A stretch of 47,880 nucleotides of DNA, from NCBI GenBank assembly GCA_945875435.1, contig CAMCKH010000009.1:1-47880 (forward strand). Direction: 5' to 3'. This document shows positions 24,910 to 31,740 of the stretch, piece by piece. Made by a program: the position numbers and the translations under genes. Position 1 is the stretch's first letter. Each line of letters begins with the position of its first letter. The notes beneath the pieces are model-generated. The model saw only the letters and a program-made list of their open reading frames with translations, was not told the origin of the DNA and did no database searches. This stretch comes from an uncultured Erysipelotrichaceae bacterium. Lineage in GTDB: Bacteria; Bacillota_I; Bacilli_A; Erysipelotrichales; Erysipelotrichaceae.

Positions 24910-25768
24910 TTAAAGACCTCTTTTTAGCATTCAAATATTTAATAACATCGGTTGCTGCCACTGCACCTTCATAAACAGCTTTTGAAACCTGTGCTAAACC
25001 TTCTGTGCAATCTCCACAAGCATAAATTCCTTCAATATTGGTTTTCATATTTTTATCAACCACAATTTTATTATTTAAAGTATCAAGTCCTAATTTCTTT
25101 GAAAACTCTAAAGCCCCTGCACTTCCTAAAGCCACAAAAACACCTTCACAATCATATTCATCTTTATCTGTAACAATTTTGTTTATGCGATCATCACCTT
25201 CAAAAGACTTAATTTTAGCTTCAACTATATTAAATTGTTTAAGGCTTTCAACTTCAATTTCTTTACCGTTAGTAAAAATAGTTATTTTATCAGTTAAATT
25301 TTTTAAATATTCAGCTTCGTGAGCAGCATAAATTGAATTTCCTAAAACAGCTAAATTTTTATTGCGATAGAAAAAGCCATCACAAGCTGCACAATATGAA
25401 ATACCTTTACCTTCAAAATTCTTAAAATTTCTTATAGGAGGAATATTACGACTGCTTCCTGTCGCAATGATTAAAGCATCTGCTTCATAATCATTCTTAT
25501 TGGTTGTAATAATTATTTTATCAAACACCTTAATATCTATAACCTCTTCTGATATTAAAGGAATTTCTAAAGCTCTTGCTTGAGATAAACCAATTTCATA
25601 AAGTTGACTACCATTATTACTTAAAAAACCATAATAATTGTCAATTAAATGGTGAGTATTTAAAGTAGCACTATCTTTATATAAGATAGTTGTATCAATA
25701 TTAGCTCTTTTCGCATAAAGAGCTGCACTAATCCCAGCAGGACCTGCTCCTATAATAAATAATTTCAT
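24896..25768 (-). CDS. Thioredoxin-reductase-like FAD/NAD(P) oxidoreductase
   Basis: This 290-residue paralogue of TrxB has the FAD motif IGAGPAGISAA. The redox motif is YCAACDG (Cys126 and Cys129), with CATC changed to CAAC. A glycine-rich pyridine-nucleotide site (VLGNSIYAAHEA) is altered from GGG/GDS. It is about 25 residues shorter than TrxB. Its partner may be a thioredoxin or glutaredoxin-like protein. It is co-transcribed with sortase. The start is leaderless (TAAAAT, 6 nt) and divergent from the CHR operon 57 bp away. Confidence 0.88.
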   Translation of the reverse strand: MKLFIIGAGPAGISAALYAKRANIDTTILYKDSATLNTHHLIDNYYGFLSNNGSQLYEIGLSQARALEIPLISEEVIDIKVFDKIIITTNKNDYEADALIIATGSSRNIPPIRNFKNFEGKGISYCAACDGFFYRNKNLAVLGNSIYAAHEAEYLKNLTDKITIFTNGKEIEVESLKQFNIVEAKIKSFEGDDRINKIVTDKDEYDCEGVFVALGSAGALEFSKKLGLDTLNNKIVVDKNMKTNIEGIYACGDCTEGLAQVSKAVYEGAVAATDVIKYLNAKKRSLNEKK

Positions 25769-25774
25769 ACAATC

Positions 25775-25780
25775 ATTTTA
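25775..25780 (-). promoter_or_regulatory. -10 element, leaderless promoter of the TrxR-like gene
   Basis: TAAAAT with upstream TGG (extended -10), 6 nt (GATTGT) before the ATG at 25768. Confidence 0.6.
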
Positions 25781-25813
25781 CCATAAGTTATTCTTTTTTT
25801 TATTTTAAAGTAT

Positions 25814-25819
25814 TATAAT
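25814..25819 (+). promoter_or_regulatory. -10 element, leaderless promoter of the CHR operon
   Basis: TATAAT ends 6 nt (all T) before the ATG at 25826. No ribosome-binding site is present. Confidence 0.6.
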
Positions 25820-25825
25820 TTTTTT

Positions 25826-26347
25826 ATGATAATTTTAAAATTATATTTAACCTTCTTTAAAATCGGACTGTTTAGTTTTGGTGGAGGCTATGCAATGATA
25901 CCCTTACTTTCTAAAGAACTAAATGAAAAAAATAACTGGTGCAGTGAAGAAGAACTTTTAGATTATTATGCTATAGCACAAATTACACCCGGTGTTATTT
26001 CAGTAAATACCGCAACTTTTGTAGGATATAAATTAAAAGGTTTTTTAGGAGCATTAGCCTCTACCTTAGGGATTATTAGCCCAAGCATTATCATCATTAG
26101 TACTATTTCCAATATAATTGAAAAATTAAACCACAACTATTTTAACTACGCTTTAAACGGTATTAAAATCGCAGTAGTGATATTAATGTTAGACAGTATT
26201 TTTAAACTTTTAGCTAAAAGTATTAAATATAAATTTCAAATAATAATCTACATTTTAGTTTTATTAACCATCTTAATATTTAAAATAGACAGTGTTTATT
26301 TAATAATTGCAGCAATAATTTTAGGAGTTATCATCAATGTTAAATAA
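25826..26347 (+). CDS. CHR-family transporter half, first
   Basis: This 173-residue membrane protein is a short-chain CHR (chromate-transporter family) subunit. LTFFKIGLFSFGGGYAMIPLL and AQITPGVISVNTATFVGY are the family signatures, followed by four to five further helices. Short CHR proteins work in pairs, and the second half follows directly. The natural substrate is an oxyanion, and chromate in a gut-type bacterium is doubtful. It is the first gene of a four-gene operon with a PII-like protein and a CPA2 antiporter, and it is leaderless. Confidence 0.9.
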   Translation: MIILKLYLTFFKIGLFSFGGGYAMIPLLSKELNEKNNWCSEEELLDYYAIAQITPGVISVNTATFVGYKLKGFLGALASTLGIISPSIIIISTISNIIEKLNHNYFNYALNGIKIAVVILMLDSIFKLLAKSIKYKFQIIIYILVLLTILIFKIDSVYLIIAAIILGVIINVK

Positions 26348-26876
26348 ATTATGGTTATTATTTTATGAATTTTTTAAAATCGGTTTATTGGCACTAGGAG
26401 GAGGACTTTCAACCATACCTTTTTTAAAAGAATTTGGTGATAGATACAATCTTTTTGATATGGATTTTATTATTAAAATGATAGCTATATCAGAAAGTAC
26501 TCCGGGTCCTATTGGAATTAATATGTCTAGCTATATCGGAATGACTCAAGCTGGTTTTATCGGTTCTCTAATAGCTTCATTAGGTTTAACTACTCCTAGT
26601 TTTTTAATAATTTTATTAATCGCAACCAAAATAGAAAAGATTAAAAATAATAGTAAAATTAATAATATTTTTAAATTTTTAAGACCTACAATCATTGCTT
26701 TGATAAGTTATATTTTAATTTCACTTTTACCCTTAACATTCTTAAAAGATAATAACTTGAATTATTTAAAAATAATTATTGCGATTATATTTTTAATAAT
26801 TTATCGTAAATTAAAACCTCACCCTATCTTTTTAATTATAATTTCCGTTATTGTGGGTATTATTTTTAAGTTATAA
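26337..26876 (+). CDS. CHR-family transporter half, second
   Basis: This 179-residue partner of the preceding gene contains FFKIGLLALGGGLSTIPFL and ISESTPGPIGINMSSYIG. The two halves probably insert in opposite orientation and form one transporter. The start overlaps the first gene by 11 bases and has AGGAG 9 nt upstream. Sixteen bases separate it from the PII-like gene. Confidence 0.9.
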   Translation: MLNKLWLLFYEFFKIGLLALGGGLSTIPFLKEFGDRYNLFDMDFIIKMIAISESTPGPIGINMSSYIGMTQAGFIGSLIASLGLTTPSFLIILLIATKIEKIKNNSKINNIFKFLRPTIIALISYILISLLPLTFLKDNNLNYLKIIIAIIFLIIYRKLKPHPIFLIIISVIVGIIFKL

Positions 26877-26892
26877 TTATGTTGGAGGATTT

Positions 26893-27231
26893 ATGCAACT
26901 TTTTATAATGTTTTTAAAAAAAATCGATGTTTTAGATGAATTAATTTTAAAATTCAACACTCATAACATCAAAGGAGGTACAGTGGTAGATGCCTTCGGA
27001 TTTGGTCAATCTTTAGCTGAAATGGAAGATTTTCCTTATTTTAGATTAATTAGAAAATATGTAAATGAAAATAATCAAGAAAATACCAAATTAATTTTAA
27101 TGGCTATTAAAAACGATGATGTTAAAAAAGCATTTGAAATTTCAAAAGAAGTAATAGGAGAATTAAATAAACCAAATAGTGCAGTCATAATAACTTTACC
27201 AATAAGTTACTATGAAGGAATTATGGAATAA
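26893..27231 (+). CDS. PII-like signalling protein next to antiporter
   Basis: The start is ATG 26893 with GGAGG 4 nt upstream; a frame extending to 26851 runs into the CHR gene. The 112-residue product follows the PII beta-alpha-beta pattern. The first strand is MQLFIMFLKK and helix one VLDELILKFNTHNI. KGGTVVDAFGFGQSL follows, where the T-loop begins. Then come NTKLILMAIKNDD, a helix around VKKAFEISKEVIGEL, and the last strand SAVIITLPIS. The usual uridylylated T-loop tyrosine motif is not seen. It overlaps the antiporter start by one base (TAATG). PII-like proteins beside transporters bind nucleotides or bicarbonate and gate them; here that is inference. Confidence 0.7.
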   Translation: MQLFIMFLKKIDVLDELILKFNTHNIKGGTVVDAFGFGQSLAEMEDFPYFRLIRKYVNENNQENTKLILMAIKNDDVKKAFEISKEVIGELNKPNSAVIITLPISYYEGIME

Positions 27232-28403
27232 TGAAATACATTATTTATTTTGGTTTGTGTTTATTATTTTCATTAATTTTTGAAAAAATAATGAAAAAAA
27301 TTAACTTCCCTTATGTAACTGGTTATTTGATTGCTGGAATTATTATCGGTCCATACGCTTTAAATATTATTTCTTTAGATTTTATCAATGATATTGAGGT
27401 ATTAAATGATATTGCTTTAAGTTTTATCGCCCTATCTATAGGAGCTGAGTTTAAACTATCATTTCTTAAAAAAATCGGCAAAGCTCCGATTATAATTGCG
27501 ATATTTGAAGCACTTATAACTACAATTGTGATTGATATTATACTGATAATTTTTAAAGTTGAAATACCTTTAGCTCTATCGCTTGGTGCTATAGGATCTG
27601 CCACAGCTTCAGCTGCCACTATTATGATAATTAAACAATATAACGCTAAAGGAAGTTTAAGTGAATTAATTTTATCGGTGGTAGCTTTAGACGATGCGGT
27701 AGCTTTAATAATATTTGGTATAAGTATTACTATAATTGAAGTCATTACTCAAAATAAAAATGTTTCACTTTTAATATCATTTTTAAACCCAATTAAAGAA
27801 ATCATTTTAGCCTTATTGTTAGGAAGTTTTTTGGCAGTATTTTTAATAATTTTAAATAAATTTTTTAAAGAAAAAACTTCAAAAACAATTCTAATAATTA
27901 TTTTTGTATTATTTTCACTTGGAATTTCTCGCACCATCAATGTCCCAGATTTAATTTCTACAATGGTTATGGCAGCAATTTTTATTAACTTTTCAAATGA
28001 TGCTAATAAAACATTGAATGTTATCGACCAAATGACACCACCTTTATTAATTATGTTTTTCTTCTTGAGTGGTGCTTATTTAGATCTTAGTAAAATCTTA
28101 GGAGTTGGTGTAATTGGAATAATCTATTTAATTTTTAGAGTTTTAGGTAAAGTAAGTGGAGCAATCGTTGGTGGAATTGTTGCTAAAAAAGATTTTCAAA
28201 CCACTAAAAATCTAGGTTTTTCTTTAATACCTCAAGCTGGAATTGCCCTAGGTCTTGCGACAACTATGGGTAATTTATTACCAAATTATGCTGATAGTAT
28301 TAAAACGGTAATTTTATCAAGCACCATTATATTTGAATTAATAGGTCCATTAGTTACTAAATATATTTTAATCAAAACTAAAAATATTGATATTATAAAA
28401 TAA
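27231..28403 (+). CDS. CPA2/Kef-type cation:proton antiporter
   Basis: This 390-residue protein has about 12 membrane helices and CPA2-type signatures. These are FPYVTGYLIAGIIIGPY near the start, LGAIGSATASAATIMIIKQY, and VVALDDAVALIIFGIS, which carries the paired aspartates of the ion site. There is no C-terminal RCK/TrkA-N domain, unlike KefB/C, so a separate regulator is plausible. The adjacent PII-like protein is the obvious candidate. It exchanges Na+ or K+ for H+ across the membrane; the ion is not decidable from sequence. It is the last gene of the operon. Confidence 0.9.
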   Translation: MKYIIYFGLCLLFSLIFEKIMKKINFPYVTGYLIAGIIIGPYALNIISLDFINDIEVLNDIALSFIALSIGAEFKLSFLKKIGKAPIIIAIFEALITTIVIDIILIIFKVEIPLALSLGAIGSATASAATIMIIKQYNAKGSLSELILSVVALDDAVALIIFGISITIIEVITQNKNVSLLISFLNPIKEIILALLLGSFLAVFLIILNKFFKEKTSKTILIIIFVLFSLGISRTINVPDLISTMVMAAIFINFSNDANKTLNVIDQMTPPLLIMFFFLSGAYLDLSKILGVGVIGIIYLIFRVLGKVSGAIVGGIVAKKDFQTTKNLGFSLIPQAGIALGLATTMGNLLPNYADSIKTVILSSTIIFELIGPLVTKYILIKTKNIDIIK

Positions 28404-28423
28404 AAAAATCCTTAACAGGATTT
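28402..28423 (-). terminator. Terminator of tRNA-Leu
   Basis: The 7-bp stem (AAATCCT 28406-28412 with AGGATTT 28417-28423) has a TAAC loop and is followed by a T run on the minus strand. It may also act weakly for the antiporter gene on the plus strand. Confidence 0.65.
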
Positions 28424-28425
28424 AA

Positions 28426-28509
28426 TGGTGCGAGTGAAGGGACTCGAACCCCCACTCCGAAGGAACTAGATCCTAAGTCTAGCGCGTCTGCCAATTTCGC
28501 CACACTCGC
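28426..28509 (-). tRNA. tRNA-Leu (anticodon UAG)
   Basis: The minus strand folds as a class II tRNA with acceptor GCGAGTG/CACTCGC, discriminator A and an encoded CCA. The anticodon stem CTAGA...TCTAG encloses anticodon TAG, so it reads CUN codons. A short variable arm (TTCCTTCGGAG) and TTCGAGT T-loop are present. The T stem has two G-U pairs. The length is 84 nt with CCA. A consensus promoter lies just upstream. Confidence 0.95.
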
Positions 28510-28520
28510 ATCGCAAAGAT

Positions 28521-28549
28521 ATTTTACTATAATAAATCTAATTTTTCAA
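28521..28549 (-). promoter_or_regulatory. Promoter of tRNA-Leu
   Basis: On the minus strand TTGAAA (28544-28549) and TAAAAT (28521-28526) are separated by exactly 17 nt. The tRNA starts about 11 nt downstream. Confidence 0.8.
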
Positions 28550-28578
28550 CTTATATTTAAAATTTTAATTAAATAAGT

Positions 28579-28584
28579 TATAAT
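28579..28584 (+). promoter_or_regulatory. -10 element, leaderless promoter of the Asp23/Gls24 gene
   Basis: TATAAT ends 6 nt (ATAGTT) before the ATG at 28591. No ribosome-binding site is present. Confidence 0.6.
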
Positions 28585-28590
28585 ATAGTT

Positions 28591-28908
28591 ATGAAAGATA
28601 TAAATATTTTAAAAGAAATAAGAAATGATGGTAATTTTTACCTGAATGAAGCTATATTTTGTGAAATCGCAGATTTATCTATTTCTAGGGTGGAAGGTGC
28701 TTTTCCTGCAAAAAATAATACTAGAAATACTACTATTAAAATTGTTAAAAACGAAATTCATCTAGAAGTTAATATCAAGGTTAAACAAGGTGTCAACGTT
28801 CATAACATCTGTGAAAAACTTCAAAATAAAATCTATTTAAATATTTTCCAAACCACCGAAATTAAACCTACTGAAATCAATATTAAAGTTGTAGGTTTCC
28901 ATAATTAA
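28591..28908 (+). CDS. Asp23/Gls24 family protein
   Basis: This 105-residue protein has the Asp23/Gls24 (DUF322) pattern: DGNFYLNEAIFCEIADLSISRVEGAF, then a beta segment and GVNVHNICEKLQNKI...VNIKVVGF. Members form membrane-associated assemblies linked to envelope stress or lipid metabolism in Bacillota. The N-terminus and C-terminus are both short, so it is a minimal member. The start is leaderless. An intrinsic terminator follows at once. Confidence 0.85.
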   Translation: MKDINILKEIRNDGNFYLNEAIFCEIADLSISRVEGAFPAKNNTRNTTIKIVKNEIHLEVNIKVKQGVNVHNICEKLQNKIYLNIFQTTEIKPTEINIKVVGFHN

Positions 28909-28930
28909 ATGAGATAATTCTCATTTTTTT
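28907..28930 (+). terminator. Intrinsic terminator of the Gls24 gene
   Basis: The 8-bp stem (AAATGAGA 28907-28914 with TCTCATTT 28919-28926) has a TAAT loop and is followed by a T run on the plus strand. The stem starts at the stop codon. Confidence 0.8.
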
Positions 28931-28934
28931 AATT

Positions 28935-28961
28935 TAAAAAGGAAGTTGTTACCAACTTCCT
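28935..28961 (-). terminator. Intrinsic terminator of the DUF2207 gene
   Basis: The 9-bp perfect stem (AGGAAGTTG 28940-28948 with CAACTTCCT 28953-28961) has a 4-nt loop. It overlaps the DUF2207 stop and is followed by T residues on the minus strand. Confidence 0.8.
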
Positions 28962-30796
28962 CCTCTGCTGCCTCCAAATCCTCCTCCAGAAAATCCTCCT
29001 CCAAAAGAGCCACCTTTAAATCCACCGCTTGAACTTTTTGGAAGTATTTTACTCATCGAAGTATTATAAGCACTACCAATACCTCTAGTTAATCTATTAA
29101 AATAAATATAATTTAAACCATTAAACCCAACATAACCACTGTGAGCTATTATTTCAATATTTTTAAAATGATTTGACCACAAATTAGTAAGTCCAAATGC
29201 ATAGGCATAAGGTAAAATATCATAGTAAAGATAAGGGTTTTCTTTTACAAATCCTTGAAGTTTTTCATAATCTGTATGAATGATGAAATTTTTTAAACCT
29301 AAAATTTTGCCTGTTATATCATTTCCATAATCCGTTCTTTTAACAATAAGTGGAGCTAATAAATTTTGAATAGCTAATATTACTAAGTTAAAACCTAATA
29401 AATAAGCATTAAAATCCAATTCTACTCCTGCATAAAAAGTTAAAACAAAGCCAAATGAAGCTAAAATACTGATTAAAAATAATATTTTTTTATTATATAT
29501 TTGATACAATGCACTAAATATAACTACCGGTATTGAAATTAAAGCAAGCACCATCATATATCCTGCATAAGTAACTTCTCCAACTATATAATAGTTGCTT
29601 AAAAGGTGTAAAAATATATGAATAAATCCAAAAACAACCCCAACAACACTCATTAAACACGCAAAAATAATAGACTTTTTATCGTAAATTGATCTTTCAT
29701 TTTTAAAATAATTATAGACCTTACCATTCAAATCACCGAGTGAAATCAATGTTTTTTCACTAAGATTATAAATATCTAAACTATCATCTTTATTAAAATT
29801 TTTAAATAAAATATTGTAAAAACCTATTTCAACCTCACTAAGATCATCACCTATATTTTTTGAAGTTTTAATAATCTTAATTTTACCATCTACCTCATTT
29901 AAAACAATGTAGTTTTTTCTAGCAAGTTCAAAAAATAATGACTGTATTCCAATAATGCTGCTGTGTTTATTTAAAATATACTCTGCATGTATTGAACTTA
30001 AACCTTTTGGAGCAGTAAATTCAACGGTCTCAATAATTTGTTTATCCTTTCCGTATTTACGATAAAATATAAAAGTATAAACTAAAACCGCAACATTTAA
30101 AGCAGTAAATATTAATAATTCTTTGTTGTCAATTTTTGGATAATTAAAATAATTACTGTCAAACTTATACAAGGTGGTAAATGCTTCTTCAACCCCTATC
30201 ACACCTTCATAAACTCCACTAATACTATTATCTTGGTAATTTAACTTTAATTTTGTAAGATCGTTATTTTGATTAAAAAACTGAATTTTTTCAAAATCTA
30301 TTTTATCTTCAAAACTAAGTTTAAAACTAAAATTATGAGTTAAAGTTGGATTTTTACCCAAAAGATTGTAATAAAATATTTGATTATCAAGTTTTAAATC
30401 TCTTGAATGAATTTTATAACTAACTTGGTAATTTTCAAAAGATGAAGCATAACTATCTTCTTTTCCAAGATAAATAACTACTCCATTTTCATCATCAATT
30501 ATCTCTGCAATATTTTGGTTAGCTTTAATATCAGTTATTGGAAAATAGTAAGTCTTATTACCTTTACCAAAATCCATATCATATTTTGTAGGTATGGATA
30601 AAGTAATTCCGTGCTTTAAAGTTTTAAAAGCCACATCAATATCTTCTTTAACTTCAAAAACACCATCTTTTCTAACTAAAATATCAACATGATATCGTTG
30701 ATATTCAAAATTATCAATTTCTGCATCTATTTTAAAAGTAAATGCAAAAATAATTATAGAAATCGTAAAAAAAATCTTAGAAAGATACTTTAACAT
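28949..30796 (-). CDS. DUF2207 membrane protein
   Basis: I choose ATG 30796 (AAAGAG before it), giving about 615 residues. Frames starting earlier lie inside lemA. A signal helix (LSKIFFTISIIIFAFTF) leads to an extracytoplasmic DUF2207 domain (YQRYHVDILVRKDGVFEVKEDIDV). A helix follows at about 245, then a cytoplasmic stretch, then further helices around 390-480. The C-terminal tail is Gly/Ser-rich (GGFKGGSFGGGFSGGG). DUF2207 is usually paired with LemA and has no settled function. It overlaps lemA by 20 bases, so the two are coupled. Confidence 0.85.
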   Translation of the reverse strand: MLKYLSKIFFTISIIIFAFTFKIDAEIDNFEYQRYHVDILVRKDGVFEVKEDIDVAFKTLKHGITLSIPTKYDMDFGKGNKTYYFPITDIKANQNIAEIIDDENGVVIYLGKEDSYASSFENYQVSYKIHSRDLKLDNQIFYYNLLGKNPTLTHNFSFKLSFEDKIDFEKIQFFNQNNDLTKLKLNYQDNSISGVYEGVIGVEEAFTTLYKFDSNYFNYPKIDNKELLIFTALNVAVLVYTFIFYRKYGKDKQIIETVEFTAPKGLSSIHAEYILNKHSSIIGIQSLFFELARKNYIVLNEVDGKIKIIKTSKNIGDDLSEVEIGFYNILFKNFNKDDSLDIYNLSEKTLISLGDLNGKVYNYFKNERSIYDKKSIIFACLMSVVGVVFGFIHIFLHLLSNYYIVGEVTYAGYMMVLALISIPVVIFSALYQIYNKKILFLISILASFGFVLTFYAGVELDFNAYLLGFNLVILAIQNLLAPLIVKRTDYGNDITGKILGLKNFIIHTDYEKLQGFVKENPYLYYDILPYAYAFGLTNLWSNHFKNIEIIAHSGYVGFNGLNYIYFNRLTRGIGSAYNTSMSKILPKSSSGGFKGGSFGGGFSGGGFGGSRGGSW

Positions 30797-31331
30797 TTTC
30801 TCTTTCTTCTTCATTAGCTTCAAAATATGGTCTTCTTTCAAATTTAAAAATACCAGCTAAAATATTTGAAGGGAAATAATCAACTTGATTATTATATGCC
30901 CTTACAACACCGTTATAATACTTTCTAGCATTCGCAATATCTGCTTCAGTTGCTTTTAATTGTTGAATTAAATCAGAAAAATTAGTGTTAGCTTTAAGTT
31001 CTGGATAATTTTCTGCAACTGCTAAAAAACCACTCACAGCTCTTCCTAATTGATTTTCAGCTGCGAATTTTTCATTATCGTTACTAGCACCAAAGACATT
31101 AGCACGAGCCTTCGCAATATTTTCAAAAACAGATTTTTCATGTCCTGCATAACCTTTAACTGTTTCGACTAAATTAGGAATCAAATCAAATCTTTGTTTT
31201 AAATAAACATCCATTGTAGAAAAAGCCTCTTCTACTCTTTCTCTCAAACTAATAAATGAATTGTATGTAGAAATAGTATATAACACCACCAATAATACTA
31301 TCGCAATTAAAATAATATGTATAATATTCAT
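30777..31331 (-). CDS. lemA: LemA family protein
   Basis: This 184-residue protein has one N-terminal helix (IIHIILIAIVLLVVLYTIS). A long helical LemA domain follows: RVEEAFSTMDVYLKQRFDLIPNLVETVKGYAGHE, then AENYPELKANTNF and IANARKYYNGVVRAYNNQVDYFPSNI. The helical bundle should lie on one face of the membrane. The start is ATG 31331 with GGAGG 5 nt upstream; a TTG at 31343 is part of that site. The gene is paired with DUF2207. Confidence 0.93.
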   Translation of the reverse strand: MNIIHIILIAIVLLVVLYTISTYNSFISLRERVEEAFSTMDVYLKQRFDLIPNLVETVKGYAGHEKSVFENIAKARANVFGASNDNEKFAAENQLGRAVSGFLAVAENYPELKANTNFSDLIQQLKATEADIANARKYYNGVVRAYNNQVDYFPSNILAGIFKFERRPYFEANEEERENVKVSF

Positions 31332-31347
31332 AATTACCTCCAATAAA

Positions 31348-31376
31348 ATTATAAAATATTAATCATAAAAAAACAA
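31348..31376 (-). promoter_or_regulatory. Promoter of lemA
   Basis: TTGTTT (31371-31376) and TATAAT (31348-31353) on the minus strand are 17 nt apart. GGAGG and the lemA start follow. Confidence 0.65.
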
Positions 31377-31394
31377 TTTTATCTGATCTTAGCT

Positions 31395-31400
31395 TATAAT
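31395..31400 (+). promoter_or_regulatory. -10 element, near-leaderless promoter of the gene at 31408
   Basis: TATAAT ends 7 nt (TATAAAG) before the ATG at 31408. No ribosome-binding site is present. Confidence 0.55.
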
Positions 31401-31407
31401 TATAAAG

Positions 31408-31740
31408 ATGAATAAATTAAATATAAACGGAATATACATAGATGATATTATAAATAAATATCAAAATGTGAATGAATATAAAGAAAATGTTGCTTTTTAT
31501 CTAAATGATGAAAACTTTTATCTGCTTAAAGACTATATTGAAGCTCAAGATTTAGAAATGTCTTTAGATGCTACTAAGGGTTTATATATTTTAGCTTTAG
31601 AATTTAGATTAATAAAATTATATGAAATTTTAGTAGAATTATATGCCAAATTAATTATTGAAGATTATAGCGAAATTAATTTAATCTTGGCTGAATTTGA
31701 TAGTGAAGTCTATCGTTTAAAGGAGGTTTTTAATGTTTGA
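31408..31740 (+). CDS. Helical protein preceding mnmG, unknown
   Basis: This 110-residue, all-helical, acidic protein is not recognised. It contains NFYLLKDYIEAQDLEMSLDATKGLYILALEFRLI, a pattern loosely like helical phosphotransfer (Hpt) bundles, but the phospho-accepting His is absent. The start is near-leaderless. The end overlaps the mnmG start by 8 bases, and the mnmG ribosome-binding site AAGGAGG lies inside it, so the two are coupled. A role in tRNA modification is only suggested by position. Confidence 0.6.
   Translation: MNKLNINGIYIDDIINKYQNVNEYKENVAFYLNDENFYLLKDYIEAQDLEMSLDATKGLYILALEFRLIKLYEILVELYAKLIIEDYSEINLILAEFDSEVYRLKEVFNV

Noticed and set aside
27323-27745. Open minus-strand frame inside the antiporter gene
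   Set aside because: Its hydrophobic translation is a mirror of the antiporter helices. There is no start signal and it lies antisense to a clear CPA2 gene.
28949-29040. Glycine-rich repeat region as a CRISPR or tandem repeat array
   Set aside because: It encodes the Gly/Ser tail of the DUF2207 protein in frame. There are no spacers and unit lengths are irregular.
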